From RYN-133 sp036497285 (lineage in GTDB: Bacteria > Actinomycetota > Actinomycetes > Mycobacteriales > Jatrophihabitantaceae): 64,000 nt of DNA. A model generated the notes under the pieces. It made no database searches and was not told where the DNA came from. It was given only the letters and a program-made list of their open reading frames with translations. The stretch lies in NCBI GenBank assembly GCA_036497285.1, contig DASXJR010000077.1, positions 1-64,000 on the forward strand, read 5' to 3'. The position numbers and the translations under genes are program-made. Of this stretch, positions 1 through 8,511 are shown in pieces. How positions within the stretch are numbered: the first letter of the stretch is position 1; each line of letters begins with the position of its first letter.

Positions 1-280
1 CAAGCATCTGCCCGACAAGCTGCTCGTCGTGCACCAGTTCCGGCCGCAGATGCTGCCCGACCGTCAGCACATCCGGCCCGGACCGGGCGTCGAGGTCGTC
101 TTCCACGCCGACGGGTTCGGCACCCCGCAGGCGAAGATCGCCACGTGGCGCCGAATCGCGTTACCGCACCGTCCGTTCGGGACGGGCTTCAAGCTGTTCC
201 TGAAGCAGGACCGACCGATGATGACCCGCGCCCGAGTGATGGCGCTCCGGCCGAAGCCGGACCTGATCACCTATCAGTGA
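1..280 (+). CDS. C-terminal fragment of an uncharacterised protein
   Basis: The reading frame is already open at base 2 and ends in TGA at 278-280, so only the last 92 or so residues of a gene that starts outside the window are visible. The visible part begins K-H-L-P-D-K-L-L-V-V-H-Q-F and contains HADGFG, a tract reminiscent of conserved secreted actinobacterial proteins whose C-terminal half carries a VHQF...DGFG pattern. I cannot assign a function. Codon use (G/C in third positions) matches the neighbours. The GTG at 29 is internal to the frame and should not be taken as the start. Confidence 0.6.
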   Translation, partial: KHLPDKLLVVHQFRPQMLPDRQHIRPGPGVEVVFHADGFGTPQAKIATWRRIALPHRPFGTGFKLFLKQDRPMMTRARVMALRPKPDLITYQ

Positions 281-568
281 CAGTTCTTCGCGACGTAACT
301 GAGTCCGGCGATGGACGATCCCGACATCCATTCGGAGCAGAAGTCGCTGCCGCCACTGCCCGTTGCCCCGCTGCCGGTGCTCGGAGCGGTCGCCGGTGCC
401 GAGGAGGCGCCGGGCGGCGCCACGTTCTGTCAGGACACCACGAGCGGTCACGGGGACTCCTCCGGATCAACGACGCAACATTCGACCAGCCCTGTGAACG
501 GCCGGTCAATTCTCACTGGCACGCAGGAGTCGGGCCGCTCGACTCTGATACACAGCAGGGATGAGGCG

Positions 569-1447
569 ATGGCTGCGGTGAGCGGGTTGGGCGTGCTCGA
601 TGTGGGCGGGACACATGCGACGGCGGCACACATAGACTCGCGAACCTGGCGCATCGAAGGCACACCACAGCGTGCTGACATCGATGCGCACGCTGCCGCC
701 GACGCGATCCTCGACGCGATCGCAGCCCCGGCGCGCGGCACGCAGGAACCGATGTGGGCGATCGCCATGCCCGACCCGTTCGACTACGACCACGGCATCG
801 GCCGCTTCCACGACGTCGGCAAGTTCGAGTCCTTGGACGGCGTGGACATGCGTGCCGGGCTTGCCGAGCGCCTCGATGCCGATCCGCGGGACCTGCATTT
901 CTGCAATGACGCCGACGCATTCACGGTGGGCGAATGGGTCGCCGGAGCCGGTCGTGGCGCCGATCGCGTGATGGGCTTGACCCTCGGCACCGGCGTCGGG
1001 AGCGGCTGGGTGGACGGCGGCCGGGTGATCGATCCGGGCGTCCCGAAGGGTGGCCGCGCCCACCAGTTGCAGGTCAACGGCGCTCCGCTGGAGGAGTCGA
1101 TGTCTCGGCGCGCGATCCGCCGGGCCTACGCGAAGGCGACCGGAGACCGCGTCGCCGACGTCCGCGAGATCGCCGAGCACGCCCGCGCCGCCGAGCCCGG
1201 CGCCGTCGAGGTGCTCGCCCATGCCGTGCAGTCGCTGGGACGCGCGCTGGCCGGCCCGATCCGCGACTTCGGCGCCGAGGTGATCGTGGTCGGCGGATCG
1301 ATGTCGGCGTCGTGGGGCCTGTTCGAGCCCTGGTTCCGTGAGGGGGCCGGCGAGGTCGGCGTCCCGCCCGTCCGGATCGCGACCGACCCGGACGCGGCGC
1401 CGTTGATCGGTGCCGCCTACGTGGCGGTCACGACGACGTCCCGATGA
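569..1447 (+). CDS. ROK-family protein (sugar kinase-like)
   Basis: A 292-residue ROK-fold protein, normal length for the family. The phosphate-1 motif reads LDVGGTH near residue 10 and the second nucleotide-binding motif GLTLGTGVGSG follows in mid-protein; VVGGSM and GAAYVA near the C-terminus fit the adenosine-binding part. ROK members phosphorylate glucose, N-acetyl sugars and similar substrates in the cytosol. The cysteine-rich zinc motif of classical ROK kinases is absent; the corresponding stretch reads NGAPLEE. The frame stays open from 311, but residues before the ATG at 569 do not resemble ROK proteins, so I start at 569. Bases 281-568 hold no other gene or recognisable site. The 3' end overlaps the convergent transpeptidase gene by 20 bases. 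Substrate unknown. Confidence 0.8.
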   Translation: MAAVSGLGVLDVGGTHATAAHIDSRTWRIEGTPQRADIDAHAAADAILDAIAAPARGTQEPMWAIAMPDPFDYDHGIGRFHDVGKFESLDGVDMRAGLAERLDADPRDLHFCNDADAFTVGEWVAGAGRGADRVMGLTLGTGVGSGWVDGGRVIDPGVPKGGRAHQLQVNGAPLEESMSRRAIRRAYAKATGDRVADVREIAEHARAAEPGAVEVLAHAVQSLGRALAGPIRDFGAEVIVVGGSMSASWGLFEPWFREGAGEVGVPPVRIATDPDAAPLIGAAYVAVTTTSR

Positions 1448-2279
1448 CGATACGGGGGTGGTCGCCGGGACGGAACCATCGCAGCAACCGCACGAGCTGG
1501 TCGGCCGGGATCGCGACACAACCCGCCGTCGGCGCGCCCACCGCGACGTGGAGGAAGAAGCCGCTGCCTGCCCCCTGCCGCACACCGGTGGCCGAGTTGC
1601 GGGTGTTGTAGTCGATGACCACCGCGTAGTCGTAATAGGGCACTTCGTAGTAGAGGTGCTCGTTCGGCGATCCCTGCGTGAACGGACAGTCGTACGCGCA
1701 GTGCTGTTCGGTGTTGTAGGACGGGCCGGCTTCGCTGATCCACCAGTCCGCGGGCGTCGTCTGTCGGTACGGCAGCGCAGTTCCGGGGTCGGCGTCGCGC
1801 CCGAACGCCTGGGTGAGCGTGAAGCTGCCCATCGGGACGGCCGAGCGACTCTCGCTCGGATCAGGCGTCATGCCGTCCGAACCGAGGTAGGCCGGCACTG
1901 CCGGACCGACCCGAAGCCAGCCGGTTCCGAGCCGGCGCCAGGCCTGCACCCTCCCCTGCGTTTCCGACTCGGACGTAGCGACGACGGTGATCACCTGGCG
2001 CGCTGATCCGGTGCCGTAGCGCAGTGGCAGCGCGACGCCGTGCGGTCGGCTGCGGCTGGGGGCCGTGCTGGGCGCCGGGCTGGGCGCCTTCGTGGCGGTC
2101 GGCCTGTGGTGGTGGGACCGCGTCGGCGTGGTTGTGGCCGACGGTGCGACGCGGGTCGATGCCGACGTCGAGGCGCCAGGTTGCGGCGCCGGTGTCGGCT
2201 GATGCCGCACTCCCGTTCTCGAGGCGCACCCGGCCAGAAGGGCGCAGGCTGCGACAGCAAGGAAGGGGCGGGATGGCAC
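1428..2279 (-). CDS. L,D-transpeptidase (YkuD family) lipoprotein
   Basis: A 283-residue exported enzyme. The N-terminus has a short hydrophobic stretch ending in the lipobox LLAGC, so it is probably lipid-anchored. A Pro/Ser/Thr-rich linker of about 60 residues follows, then a YkuD-type catalytic domain with HVAVGAPTAGCVAI (His about 244, Cys about 254). Such enzymes form 3-3 peptidoglycan cross-links or anchor proteins to the wall, acting outside the membrane. A paralogue with the same C-terminal domain lies at 4743-5804. The start is GTG at 2279 with no clear ribosome-binding site; CAGGGT lies 6 bases upstream, a weak match to a leaderless -10. The PHO-box array at 2340-2427 lies behind this gene, facing the divergent symporter. 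Confidence 0.85.
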   Translation of the reverse strand: MPSRPFLAVAACALLAGCASRTGVRHQPTPAPQPGASTSASTRVAPSATTTPTRSHHHRPTATKAPSPAPSTAPSRSRPHGVALPLRYGTGSARQVITVVATSESETQGRVQAWRRLGTGWLRVGPAVPAYLGSDGMTPDPSESRSAVPMGSFTLTQAFGRDADPGTALPYRQTTPADWWISEAGPSYNTEQHCAYDCPFTQGSPNEHLYYEVPYYDYAVVIDYNTRNSATGVRQGAGSGFFLHVAVGAPTAGCVAIPADQLVRLLRWFRPGDHPRIVIGTSS

Positions 2280-2339
2280 CGGCCTACCCTGTCACGACTC
2301 GCCGGAGCCCTCGCCTCTGCATGGATCTCCGCCCGAGCA

Positions 2340-2427
2340 GATGTTCGGGAGCCGTTCAGGTCGACTAGAGCGGATGTTCGGGAGTCATTCAGGTCAACGC
2401 CATTGCTCGTTCATCTGGTGTTTACCT
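2340..2427 (+). promoter_or_regulatory. PHO-box array (PhoP/PhoB-type operator)
   Basis: Eight consecutive 11-base steps, six of which carry a GTTCACC-like heptamer at the same register: GTTCGGG (2343), GTTCAGG (2354), a gap, GTTCGGG (2376), ATTCAGG (2387), a gap, GTTCATC (2409), GTTTACC (2420). The first two steps are repeated after exactly 33 bases with few changes. Established knowledge: actinobacterial PhoP binds direct repeats of GTTCACC plus 4 bases in 11-base phase. The array ends about 100 bases before the phosphate symporter start, so phosphate-starvation control of that gene is the natural reading. Confidence 0.8.
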
Positions 2428-2528
2428 CACGGATGTTTGTTGACGGGTGGAGTCGTTCCCCGCCGACGCCGGTCGTGTATCCGGATAACCGGCACAAAAC
2501 CGGTCATCCGCCAGCGGGAGGGGTAGCC

Positions 2529-3992
2529 ATGTCCGACCTAGAGACCAGAAACCTGATTGCCGCGCTTGACGAGGCGCCGCTGGGACGGTTCCACCTGCGT
2601 GCAGTGGTGGTGTCGGGGATGGGCTTCTTCACCGACGCGTACGACCTGTTCATCATCGGCATCGCTTCGGCGCTGATCACCCAGGACTGGAACATCAGTT
2701 CGGCCATGCTCGCCCTGCTCAACAGCACGATGCTGGCTGCCGCGTTCCTGGGTGCGTTGGCATTCGGCCGCTTCGCCGATCTGGTCGGCCGCAAACGGGT
2801 GTACTGGATGGTCGCCGCGATCATGATCGTCGGCTCGATCGGATCAGCGCTCGCGCCGAACTTCTGGGTGCTGATCATTTTCCGGTTCCTGCTGGGCTTC
2901 GGCGTCGGCGGTGACTACCCGGTCAGTGCCGTGATGATGAGCGAGTACGCCAACCGCAAGGATCGCGGTCGTCTGGTTGGCATGGTCTTTTCGACGCAGG
3001 CGCTCGGCCTGATCGTCGGACCGCTGATCGCACTGGCACTACTCGGCGGTGGAGTCAGCGACAACCTCGCGTGGCGCATCATGCTCGGCCTGGGCGCAGT
3101 GCCCGCCGCGGCCGTCATCTACCTGCGCACCCGGATGCCGGAATCCCCGCGCTATCAGGTTCAGGTCAAGGGCAAGGTCACGCAAGCCGCCGCGCAGGTT
3201 GCCGAGTTCACCGATGGCCAGGTGTCCGGCACCGCGTCCGGCGCCACCCACCGAGCAATCGGGCTGCGCGCGTTCCTCACCGATCGCCGGTACGCAGTCT
3301 TGCTGGCCGGAACGGCGGGCTGCTGGTTCCTGCTCGACTACGCCTACTACGGCAACACCATCTCCACCCCGCAGATCCTCAGCCTGATCTCGCCGAACGC
3401 GACGACGATGACCAAGATCGCGCTGCAGCTTGCGATCTTTGTGGTAGCCGCCCTACCCGGCTACCTGCTCGGGATTGCGTGGTTGGACCGAATCGGACAT
3501 CGGCGGCTGCAGCTGGTGGGTTTCGCGGTGATGGCAGCGTGCTTCGCCGTCATCGCGATCGTGCCCGGGATGACCACGGCGGTCGCGCCGTTTCTGCTCG
3601 TGTACGGCGTGAGCTACTTCTTCACCGAATTCGGGCCCAACATGACCACATTCGTGATTCCGAGCGAGGTCTACCCGGTGACGATGCGAGCCACCGGCCA
3701 CGGGATCTCCGCGGGAGTGGGCAAGCTCGGTGCGTTCATCGGGGTGTTCCTGTTCCCCGTGCTGCAAACGTCACTCGGGCTCCGTGGCACCCTGTTGTTG
3801 ACGGCCGGAGTCTCGGTGGCCGGCTTCGCGCTTACTCGGGTCCTGCCCGAAACCTCGCGGGTGAGCCTGGAGGACATCGCCGAGGTGTCGGGCCGCCGTC
3901 CGGCCCAGGCTGTCGCCGACGTGCAAGACGAGCCTGTGGTGGCGCAGCCCGTTCCGTCGATGCAACAGAACGACGAACCCCTCGCGTCCTGA
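2529..3992 (+). CDS. Phosphate:H+ symporter, MFS PHS family
   Basis: A 487-residue major facilitator with about 12 membrane segments. FFTDAYDLFIIG near residue 35 matches the first-helix signature of the PHS family (Pho84-like), including its functionally important Asp. GFGVGGDYPVSA near residue 130 is the PHS signature. ADLVGRKR is the MFS loop 2-3 motif. It should import inorganic phosphate with protons across the plasma membrane. The ATG at 2529 is chosen because GGGAGGGG lies just upstream; the frame is open further upstream, but that region holds the PHO boxes. The operator and the family signature support each other, so the substrate assignment is better than usual for MFS. Confidence 0.88.
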   Translation: MSDLETRNLIAALDEAPLGRFHLRAVVVSGMGFFTDAYDLFIIGIASALITQDWNISSAMLALLNSTMLAAAFLGALAFGRFADLVGRKRVYWMVAAIMIVGSIGSALAPNFWVLIIFRFLLGFGVGGDYPVSAVMMSEYANRKDRGRLVGMVFSTQALGLIVGPLIALALLGGGVSDNLAWRIMLGLGAVPAAAVIYLRTRMPESPRYQVQVKGKVTQAAAQVAEFTDGQVSGTASGATHRAIGLRAFLTDRRYAVLLAGTAGCWFLLDYAYYGNTISTPQILSLISPNATTMTKIALQLAIFVVAALPGYLLGIAWLDRIGHRRLQLVGFAVMAACFAVIAIVPGMTTAVAPFLLVYGVSYFFTEFGPNMTTFVIPSEVYPVTMRATGHGISAGVGKLGAFIGVFLFPVLQTSLGLRGTLLLTAGVSVAGFALTRVLPETSRVSLEDIAEVSGRRPAQAVADVQDEPVVAQPVPSMQQNDEPLAS

Positions 3993-4018
3993 CCCACGTG
4001 TCCGGGCACCCGGCAAGA

Positions 4019-4687
4019 TCAGCGGGTGACCGGTGCGTCCGTGTGCGTCGTTGCCATCGCGCGCGCTGCGGCAGCCAGTAGGAAGGTTGTGGAGCGATCG
4101 AACGTGTCACCGATCGCGGTGCCCGCCAAGCGGTTCTGGTACGCGCGGTACCGCGCCAGTTCCCAGGCCTGGGCAGAGTTCGATTGCGAGCCGGACGACC
4201 GCGCGGGCACTGCTTTCCATCGTTGGCTTGTGATCTGCCCGGTCAGGGGTTCCGAGTCCGTCGTGCCGGAGTCGACGAACCGGGCGAGGTCGCCCGGTTC
4301 CGCGACCCGGTTGCGCACCAGTCGTAACCCGGCAAGGGTCTCTTCGGTCAGCGCTTGGTCGGCGTGGCTCAGGCGATCGAGCGTGTCGTCGTAGACGTTG
4401 GGGTGATACCGCACCAACGCCGCGTCCAGCATCGTCACCCGCCAGACGGCATCATTTATTGCCTCGAATGCACGCGTCCGGTCCCAAGCAAGCGGTCGAG
4501 TGAGCCGTAGTGTGGCCTCCCGCATAGCCGTGATCGACCAATCCAGGACGCTCGATCCGCCGACGGCGACGTCGCCGAATTGCTCGCGATTCCACGCGAC
4601 TCGGCACGCGCGAGAACAGAACTGGGCATGCTCCCGGCGCGGCTCGAACGCGGCAGAGCAGTGCCTGCATCTGCGCTCGCCGGCCAT
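4019..4687 (-). CDS. Hypothetical protein with N-terminal FCS-like zinc finger
   Basis: A 222-residue soluble protein. The first 30 residues hold CRHC and CSRAC, a treble-clef-like CxxC...CxxxC pair that could bind zinc. The remainder is mostly helical with no catalytic motif I recognise. A TAGCAT hexamer lies 6 bases before the ATG, so the message is probably leaderless. It lies between the symporter gene (convergent, 26-base gap) and the second transpeptidase gene (same direction). No function is assigned; a nucleic-acid or protein-binding role is possible from the zinc finger alone. Confidence 0.65.
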   Translation of the reverse strand: MAGERRCRHCSAAFEPRREHAQFCSRACRVAWNREQFGDVAVGGSSVLDWSITAMREATLRLTRPLAWDRTRAFEAINDAVWRVTMLDAALVRYHPNVYDDTLDRLSHADQALTEETLAGLRLVRNRVAEPGDLARFVDSGTTDSEPLTGQITSQRWKAVPARSSGSQSNSAQAWELARYRAYQNRLAGTAIGDTFDRSTTFLLAAAARAMATTHTDAPVTR

Positions 4688-4693
4688 GCCTTG

Positions 4694-4699
4694 ATGCTA
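4694..4699 (-). promoter_or_regulatory. -10 element of a probable leaderless promoter
   Basis: TAGCAT on the minus strand, separated by 6 bases from the ATG at 4687. No Shine-Dalgarno sequence lies between. This fits the TAnnnT -10 consensus with transcription starting at or beside the A of the start codon. Confidence 0.5.
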
Positions 4700-4742
4700 G
4701 TCACGCGGACGGCACTTGCCGCTGTTTCAGCGGCTCACCCGA

Positions 4743-5804
4743 TCAGGATGTGCCGATGAGGATGCGCGGGTGTCTCGACGGAAGGAGCCAGCGCATGATC
4801 GGCTTCAGGCGCGCTTCCCGGATCGCGACGCACCCCGCCGTCGGGTTGCCGTCGGTGACGTGCAGGAAGAAGGCACTGCCCGCGCCCTGCCGCACGCCCC
4901 CGGGGGAATTACGGGTGTTGTAGTCGATGACGACCGCGTACTTGTAGAACGGCCGCTCGTAGTAGAGGTGCTCGTTGGGGCTGCCCTGACGGAATCCGCA
5001 GCCGGACCAGCAGTGCCGGTGCGTGTTGTAGAGCGATCCGCGCTGGCTGATCCACCAGTCCTCCCCGTTCGTGCGGAAGAAGTGCAGGCGGGTGCCGGGA
5101 TTGCCGGCGTAGCCGAAGGCCTGGGTCAAGGTGAAGCTGCCGATCGGGGTCGCGGACTTCGACTCGCTCGGGCTTCGTGTCATGCCCTGTGACCCGATGT
5201 GCGCCGCTGCGGGCTTGCCGACCCGCAGCCAGCCGCCGCCGGGTGCCTTGCGCCACGCCTGCAGGGTGGCGACGGTCTTCCAGGTGGCGCGTGCCTTGAC
5301 CGTGATGACCCGGGTGGCGCTACCAGTCCTGCCGCTGACCGGCAGCCGCACGCCGCGTCGCAGAGCGGCGCTGTGCGGTTGTGCCGTGTGCGCGACCTGG
5401 TGCGTTTGCGTCGGCGTGGGTCTCGGGGTCGGTTTCGGCGTCGCGTGCGTCGTGACTGTGCGGGTCGGCGTTGCGCGGGTGGTCGTCTCGCGGGTCACGA
5501 CCGGACTCGTGGTTGTCGGTGCCGGCGCGAGGCTCGTGACGAGCGCGGACGTCGAGGGCAACGCTTCCGCGCTCGCGCTGCGTGTCCGGACCTTGACGGC
5601 ATGGTCCGTGTGCGTCGCCGACGAAGACGGACGTGCGGCCGGCAGCTGAGCCGGGATCGGACGCGCCAGCGCGGCGACCGACGAGCGATGGTTCGGCATC
5701 GGTCGATGCTTGGGCTGCGCGCTCGCCAGGCCGACGACCGAGACAGCTGCCACGCCGACCGCCACGACGGCGGCGGAGGTACCGAAGATCCGTCCGAAAC
5801 TCAT
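4743..5804 (-). CDS. L,D-transpeptidase (YkuD family), secreted
   Basis: A 353-residue paralogue of the protein at 1428-2279. From the ATG at 5804 it begins MSFGRIFG, then a long hydrophobic stretch ending near LASAQ, a plausible signal peptide or membrane anchor. A Thr/Pro-rich linker of about 100 residues leads to the catalytic domain with HVTDGNPTAGCVAI (His about 315, Cys about 325). Predicted role: 3-3 cross-linking of peptidoglycan outside the membrane. The frame stays open to 5867; those extra residues would read H-I-S-H-I-W-H-T-G-H, which looks more like the periodic DNA described separately than like an N-terminus. Start choice is moderately secure. Confidence 0.85.
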   Translation of the reverse strand: MSFGRIFGTSAAVVAVGVAAVSVVGLASAQPKHRPMPNHRSSVAALARPIPAQLPAARPSSSATHTDHAVKVRTRSASAEALPSTSALVTSLAPAPTTTSPVVTRETTTRATPTRTVTTHATPKPTPRPTPTQTHQVAHTAQPHSAALRRGVRLPVSGRTGSATRVITVKARATWKTVATLQAWRKAPGGGWLRVGKPAAAHIGSQGMTRSPSESKSATPIGSFTLTQAFGYAGNPGTRLHFFRTNGEDWWISQRGSLYNTHRHCWSGCGFRQGSPNEHLYYERPFYKYAVVIDYNTRNSPGGVRQGAGSAFFLHVTDGNPTAGCVAIREARLKPIMRWLLPSRHPRILIGTS

Positions 5805-5839
5805 GTGCCCAGTGTGCCAAATGTGACTGATGTGAATAG
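5804..5839. repeat. Four tandem 9-base units TGTGnnnnn
   Basis: On the plus strand TGTG occurs at 5804, 5813, 5822 and 5831, exactly 9 bases apart, with unrelated 5-base fillers. The block abuts and overlaps the start codon of the transpeptidase gene. It could be a protein-binding array, or coding repeats (His every third residue) if translation begins upstream. Confidence 0.5.
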
Positions 5840-5944
5840 GAGGGCGGGATTCGCCACGCCGGGCCACACCCTAGCTGCCCGCAATGCGCGGTCTGCACCG
5901 CGGCATCGCGTTCCGCGCAACGCACCCACGCGCGGGAAAACCAC

Positions 5945-6340
5945 CTACTCGGGTCCGATCGCTTCGATGAGGTTGCCGTCGGGATCGCGCACGATCGCGT
6001 TGAACTGTCCGCGGCGGAAGATCGGCCACCGGCGGGGCGCGTCGTGGCTGGTGCCGCCGGCGTCCAGCGCCGCCGCGTGGAACCGCTCCACCTGCGAGGC
6101 CGAGTCGGCACGGAAAGCCAGGTGCACGCCCGAGGTCGCCACCGTCCCACTTGTCAACCACAACGCCGCCGCGTCATCGCGCCCGTACGCGGCGACCTCG
6201 ACCACGGGATCGTCCTCCTCCTCGTCGCCCAGTTCGTGCAGCCGGTGCAGGCCGAGCGTTACCAGCGTCGCGTCATAGAAGCGCAGGCTGGCCGCGAAGT
6301 CGGAGGCGGTCACCGTGACGTGGTCGAGCACGGCGCCCAT
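5945..6340 (-). CDS. VOC (glyoxalase/dioxygenase-fold) family protein
   Basis: A 131-residue protein of the vicinal oxygen chelate fold: two beta-alpha-beta-beta-beta halves, beginning LDHVTVTASD and ending IVRDPDGNLIEAIGPE, the typical last strand and metal-ligand Glu of the family. Members include glyoxalase I, dioxygenases and antibiotic-binding proteins; no feature here picks one. The open frame extends to 6442, but the family start is MGAVLDHV at 6340. It is divergent from thiD, with only 34 bases between the two chosen starts. The substrate is unknown. Confidence 0.75.
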   Translation of the reverse strand: MGAVLDHVTVTASDFAASLRFYDATLVTLGLHRLHELGDEEEDDPVVEVAAYGRDDAAALWLTSGTVATSGVHLAFRADSASQVERFHAAALDAGGTSHDAPRRWPIFRRGQFNAIVRDPDGNLIEAIGPE

Positions 6341-6374
6341 GATGCCGCGCCGCGCGCTCTGTTTGGATGGCACG

Positions 6375-7174
<800 letters not shown>

Positions 7175-7181
<7 letters not shown>

Positions 7182-7771
7182 CCGCCCCGTTCGAACTCAC
7201 CGACTGGCGCCGCCGGGTGGCGCAGCTGTACGCGCAGGTGCGCGCCGAGACGGATCCCGCGCAGGCACACGCCGCGTGGCGGGCAGGTCGCGACGCGCTG
7301 TTCCGCAGCCATCCGCAGTCGCCGCTGGCTCCCGACGATCCGCTGCGGGGCACCGGCCTGCCCTATTGGCCGTACGACCCGGCGCTGCGCTTCACGGTGT
7401 CGCTCGAACCGGCGCCAACCGCAACCCTCGCCGTCCCGACGTCGAGCGACGGCACGATCACGCTGGAGCGGGTCGGCCTCGTCCGGCTGCTCGGCGCGAC
7501 CCTGGACGTGTGGTGGCTGGCGCAGTACGCCGGTGGGATCTTCGTCCCGCTCCGTGACGGAACTGCCGGCAGCGAGAGCTACGGCGGCGGCCGCTACCTG
7601 CTCGACACCGCGAAAGGCGCCGACCTCGGTACGTCCGGCGACGACCTGGTGATCGACCTCAACTTCGCCTACCACCCGTCCTGCCGCTATAACCCGCGCT
7701 GGGAATGCCCGCTCGCACCGGAGGGCAACCGGATCGACGTGCCGGTGACCGCCGGGGAGCGACTGGCCTAG
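7175..7771 (+). CDS. DUF1684 family protein
   Basis: A 198-residue protein with the DUF1684 pattern: an N-terminal FRSHPQSPL motif, then a beta-rich C-terminal half containing YGGGRYL, NFAYHPSC and CPLAPEGNR. The conserved His, Cys and Arg in that block are typical of the family, whose function is unknown to me. It overlaps the thiD stop by 7 bases, so it is probably translated together with thiD. It ends 4 bases inside the convergent thiE gene. No signal peptide or membrane segment. Confidence 0.8.
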
Positions 7772-8400
7772 CGCAGTCGCTGGGCGAACGTCGCCGCCGC
7801 CGCGCCGGGATCCTCGGCCCCGGTGATCGCCCGGACGACGACGACGCGCCGCGCCCCGTGCGCGATGACCTCGTCGAGCCGGTCGACGGTCTCGATGCCG
7901 CCGATCGCGAACCACGGCCGGGCGTCCTCGTGGGCGCCGGCGTGGTCGATCAGGTCGAGACCGGCCGCGGGCCGGCCCGGCTTCGTCGGCGTGGTCCATG
8001 TCGGCCCGGTGCAGTAGTAGCCGACGCCTTGCTCACCGCGCGCGGCATCGCACTGCGTCGGCGAGTGCGTCGAGCGACCGATCACCACGTCGTCCCCGAC
8101 GATCGCTCGCGCCACCGGCACCGGCAGGTCGTCCTGACCGAGGTGCAGCACCGGTGCCGCGACAGCGCGCGCGATGTCGGCGCGGTCGTTGACGGCCCAG
8201 AGCTTGCTGTGCCGTGACGCAGCAGCCGCGAACACCTCGAGCAACGCGATCTCCTGTCGCGCCTCGAGGCCCTTCTCGCGCAGCTGGACGATGTCGACCC
8301 CGTTGCTCAACACGGCGTCGAGGAAGTCGACGAGGTCGCCGGTGCGTGCACGCGAGTCGGTGCACAGGTAGAGACGGGCGTCATCGGGCAGCGGGGTCAC
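7768..8400 (-). CDS. thiE: Thiamine-phosphate synthase
   Basis: A 210-residue TIM-barrel enzyme joining HMP-PP to the thiazole phosphate to give thiamine phosphate. Visible family elements in order: LYLCTD, VDIVQLREK, AVNDRADIA, LHLGQDDLP, IGRSTHS, and a terminal FAIGGI. The N-terminus is set at GTG 8400 (VTPLPDDARLYLCTD). It runs opposite to the thiO operon, so the riboswitch between them, which is on the plus strand, would not be in its message. CACACT lies 6 bases before the GTG, a weak leaderless -10 candidate. The enzyme completes the set with thiD and thiOSG in this window. Confidence 0.9.
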   Translation of the reverse strand: MTPLPDDARLYLCTDSRARTGDLVDFLDAVLSNGVDIVQLREKGLEARQEIALLEVFAAAASRHSKLWAVNDRADIARAVAAPVLHLGQDDLPVPVARAIVGDDVVIGRSTHSPTQCDAARGEQGVGYYCTGPTWTTPTKPGRPAAGLDLIDHAGAHEDARPWFAIGGIETVDRLDEVIAHGARRVVVVRAITGAEDPGAAAATFAQRLR

Positions 8401-8418
8401 AGGCGTAGTGTGATCGAC

Positions 8419-8500
8419 GCACGGGAGTCCGGGTGAGCCGGGCTGAGAGGGCAACCAGCCGACCGTCGAACCTGATCCGGGTCATGCCGGCGTGAGGGAG
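8419..8500 (+). ncRNA. TPP riboswitch (THI element)
   Basis: The conserved aptamer parts are present in order: GGGAG near 8422, CTGAGAGG at 8443-8450 (pyrimidine-binding loop), ACCTGATCCGGGTCATGCCGG at about 8470 onward, and CGTGAGGGAG closing at 8500. Thiamine pyrophosphate binding should repress thiO-thiS-thiG-cytX. The only good Shine-Dalgarno sequence for thiO, GAGGGAG (8494-8500), is the 3' closing strand itself, 11 bases before the ATG, so control is probably at translation initiation. Confidence 0.93.
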
Positions 8501-8511
8501 CCGTTCCACCT

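Noticed and set aside
311..568. Upstream in-frame extension of the ROK gene
   Set aside because: The added residues are low-complexity and match no ROK N-terminus; the family start is at 569.
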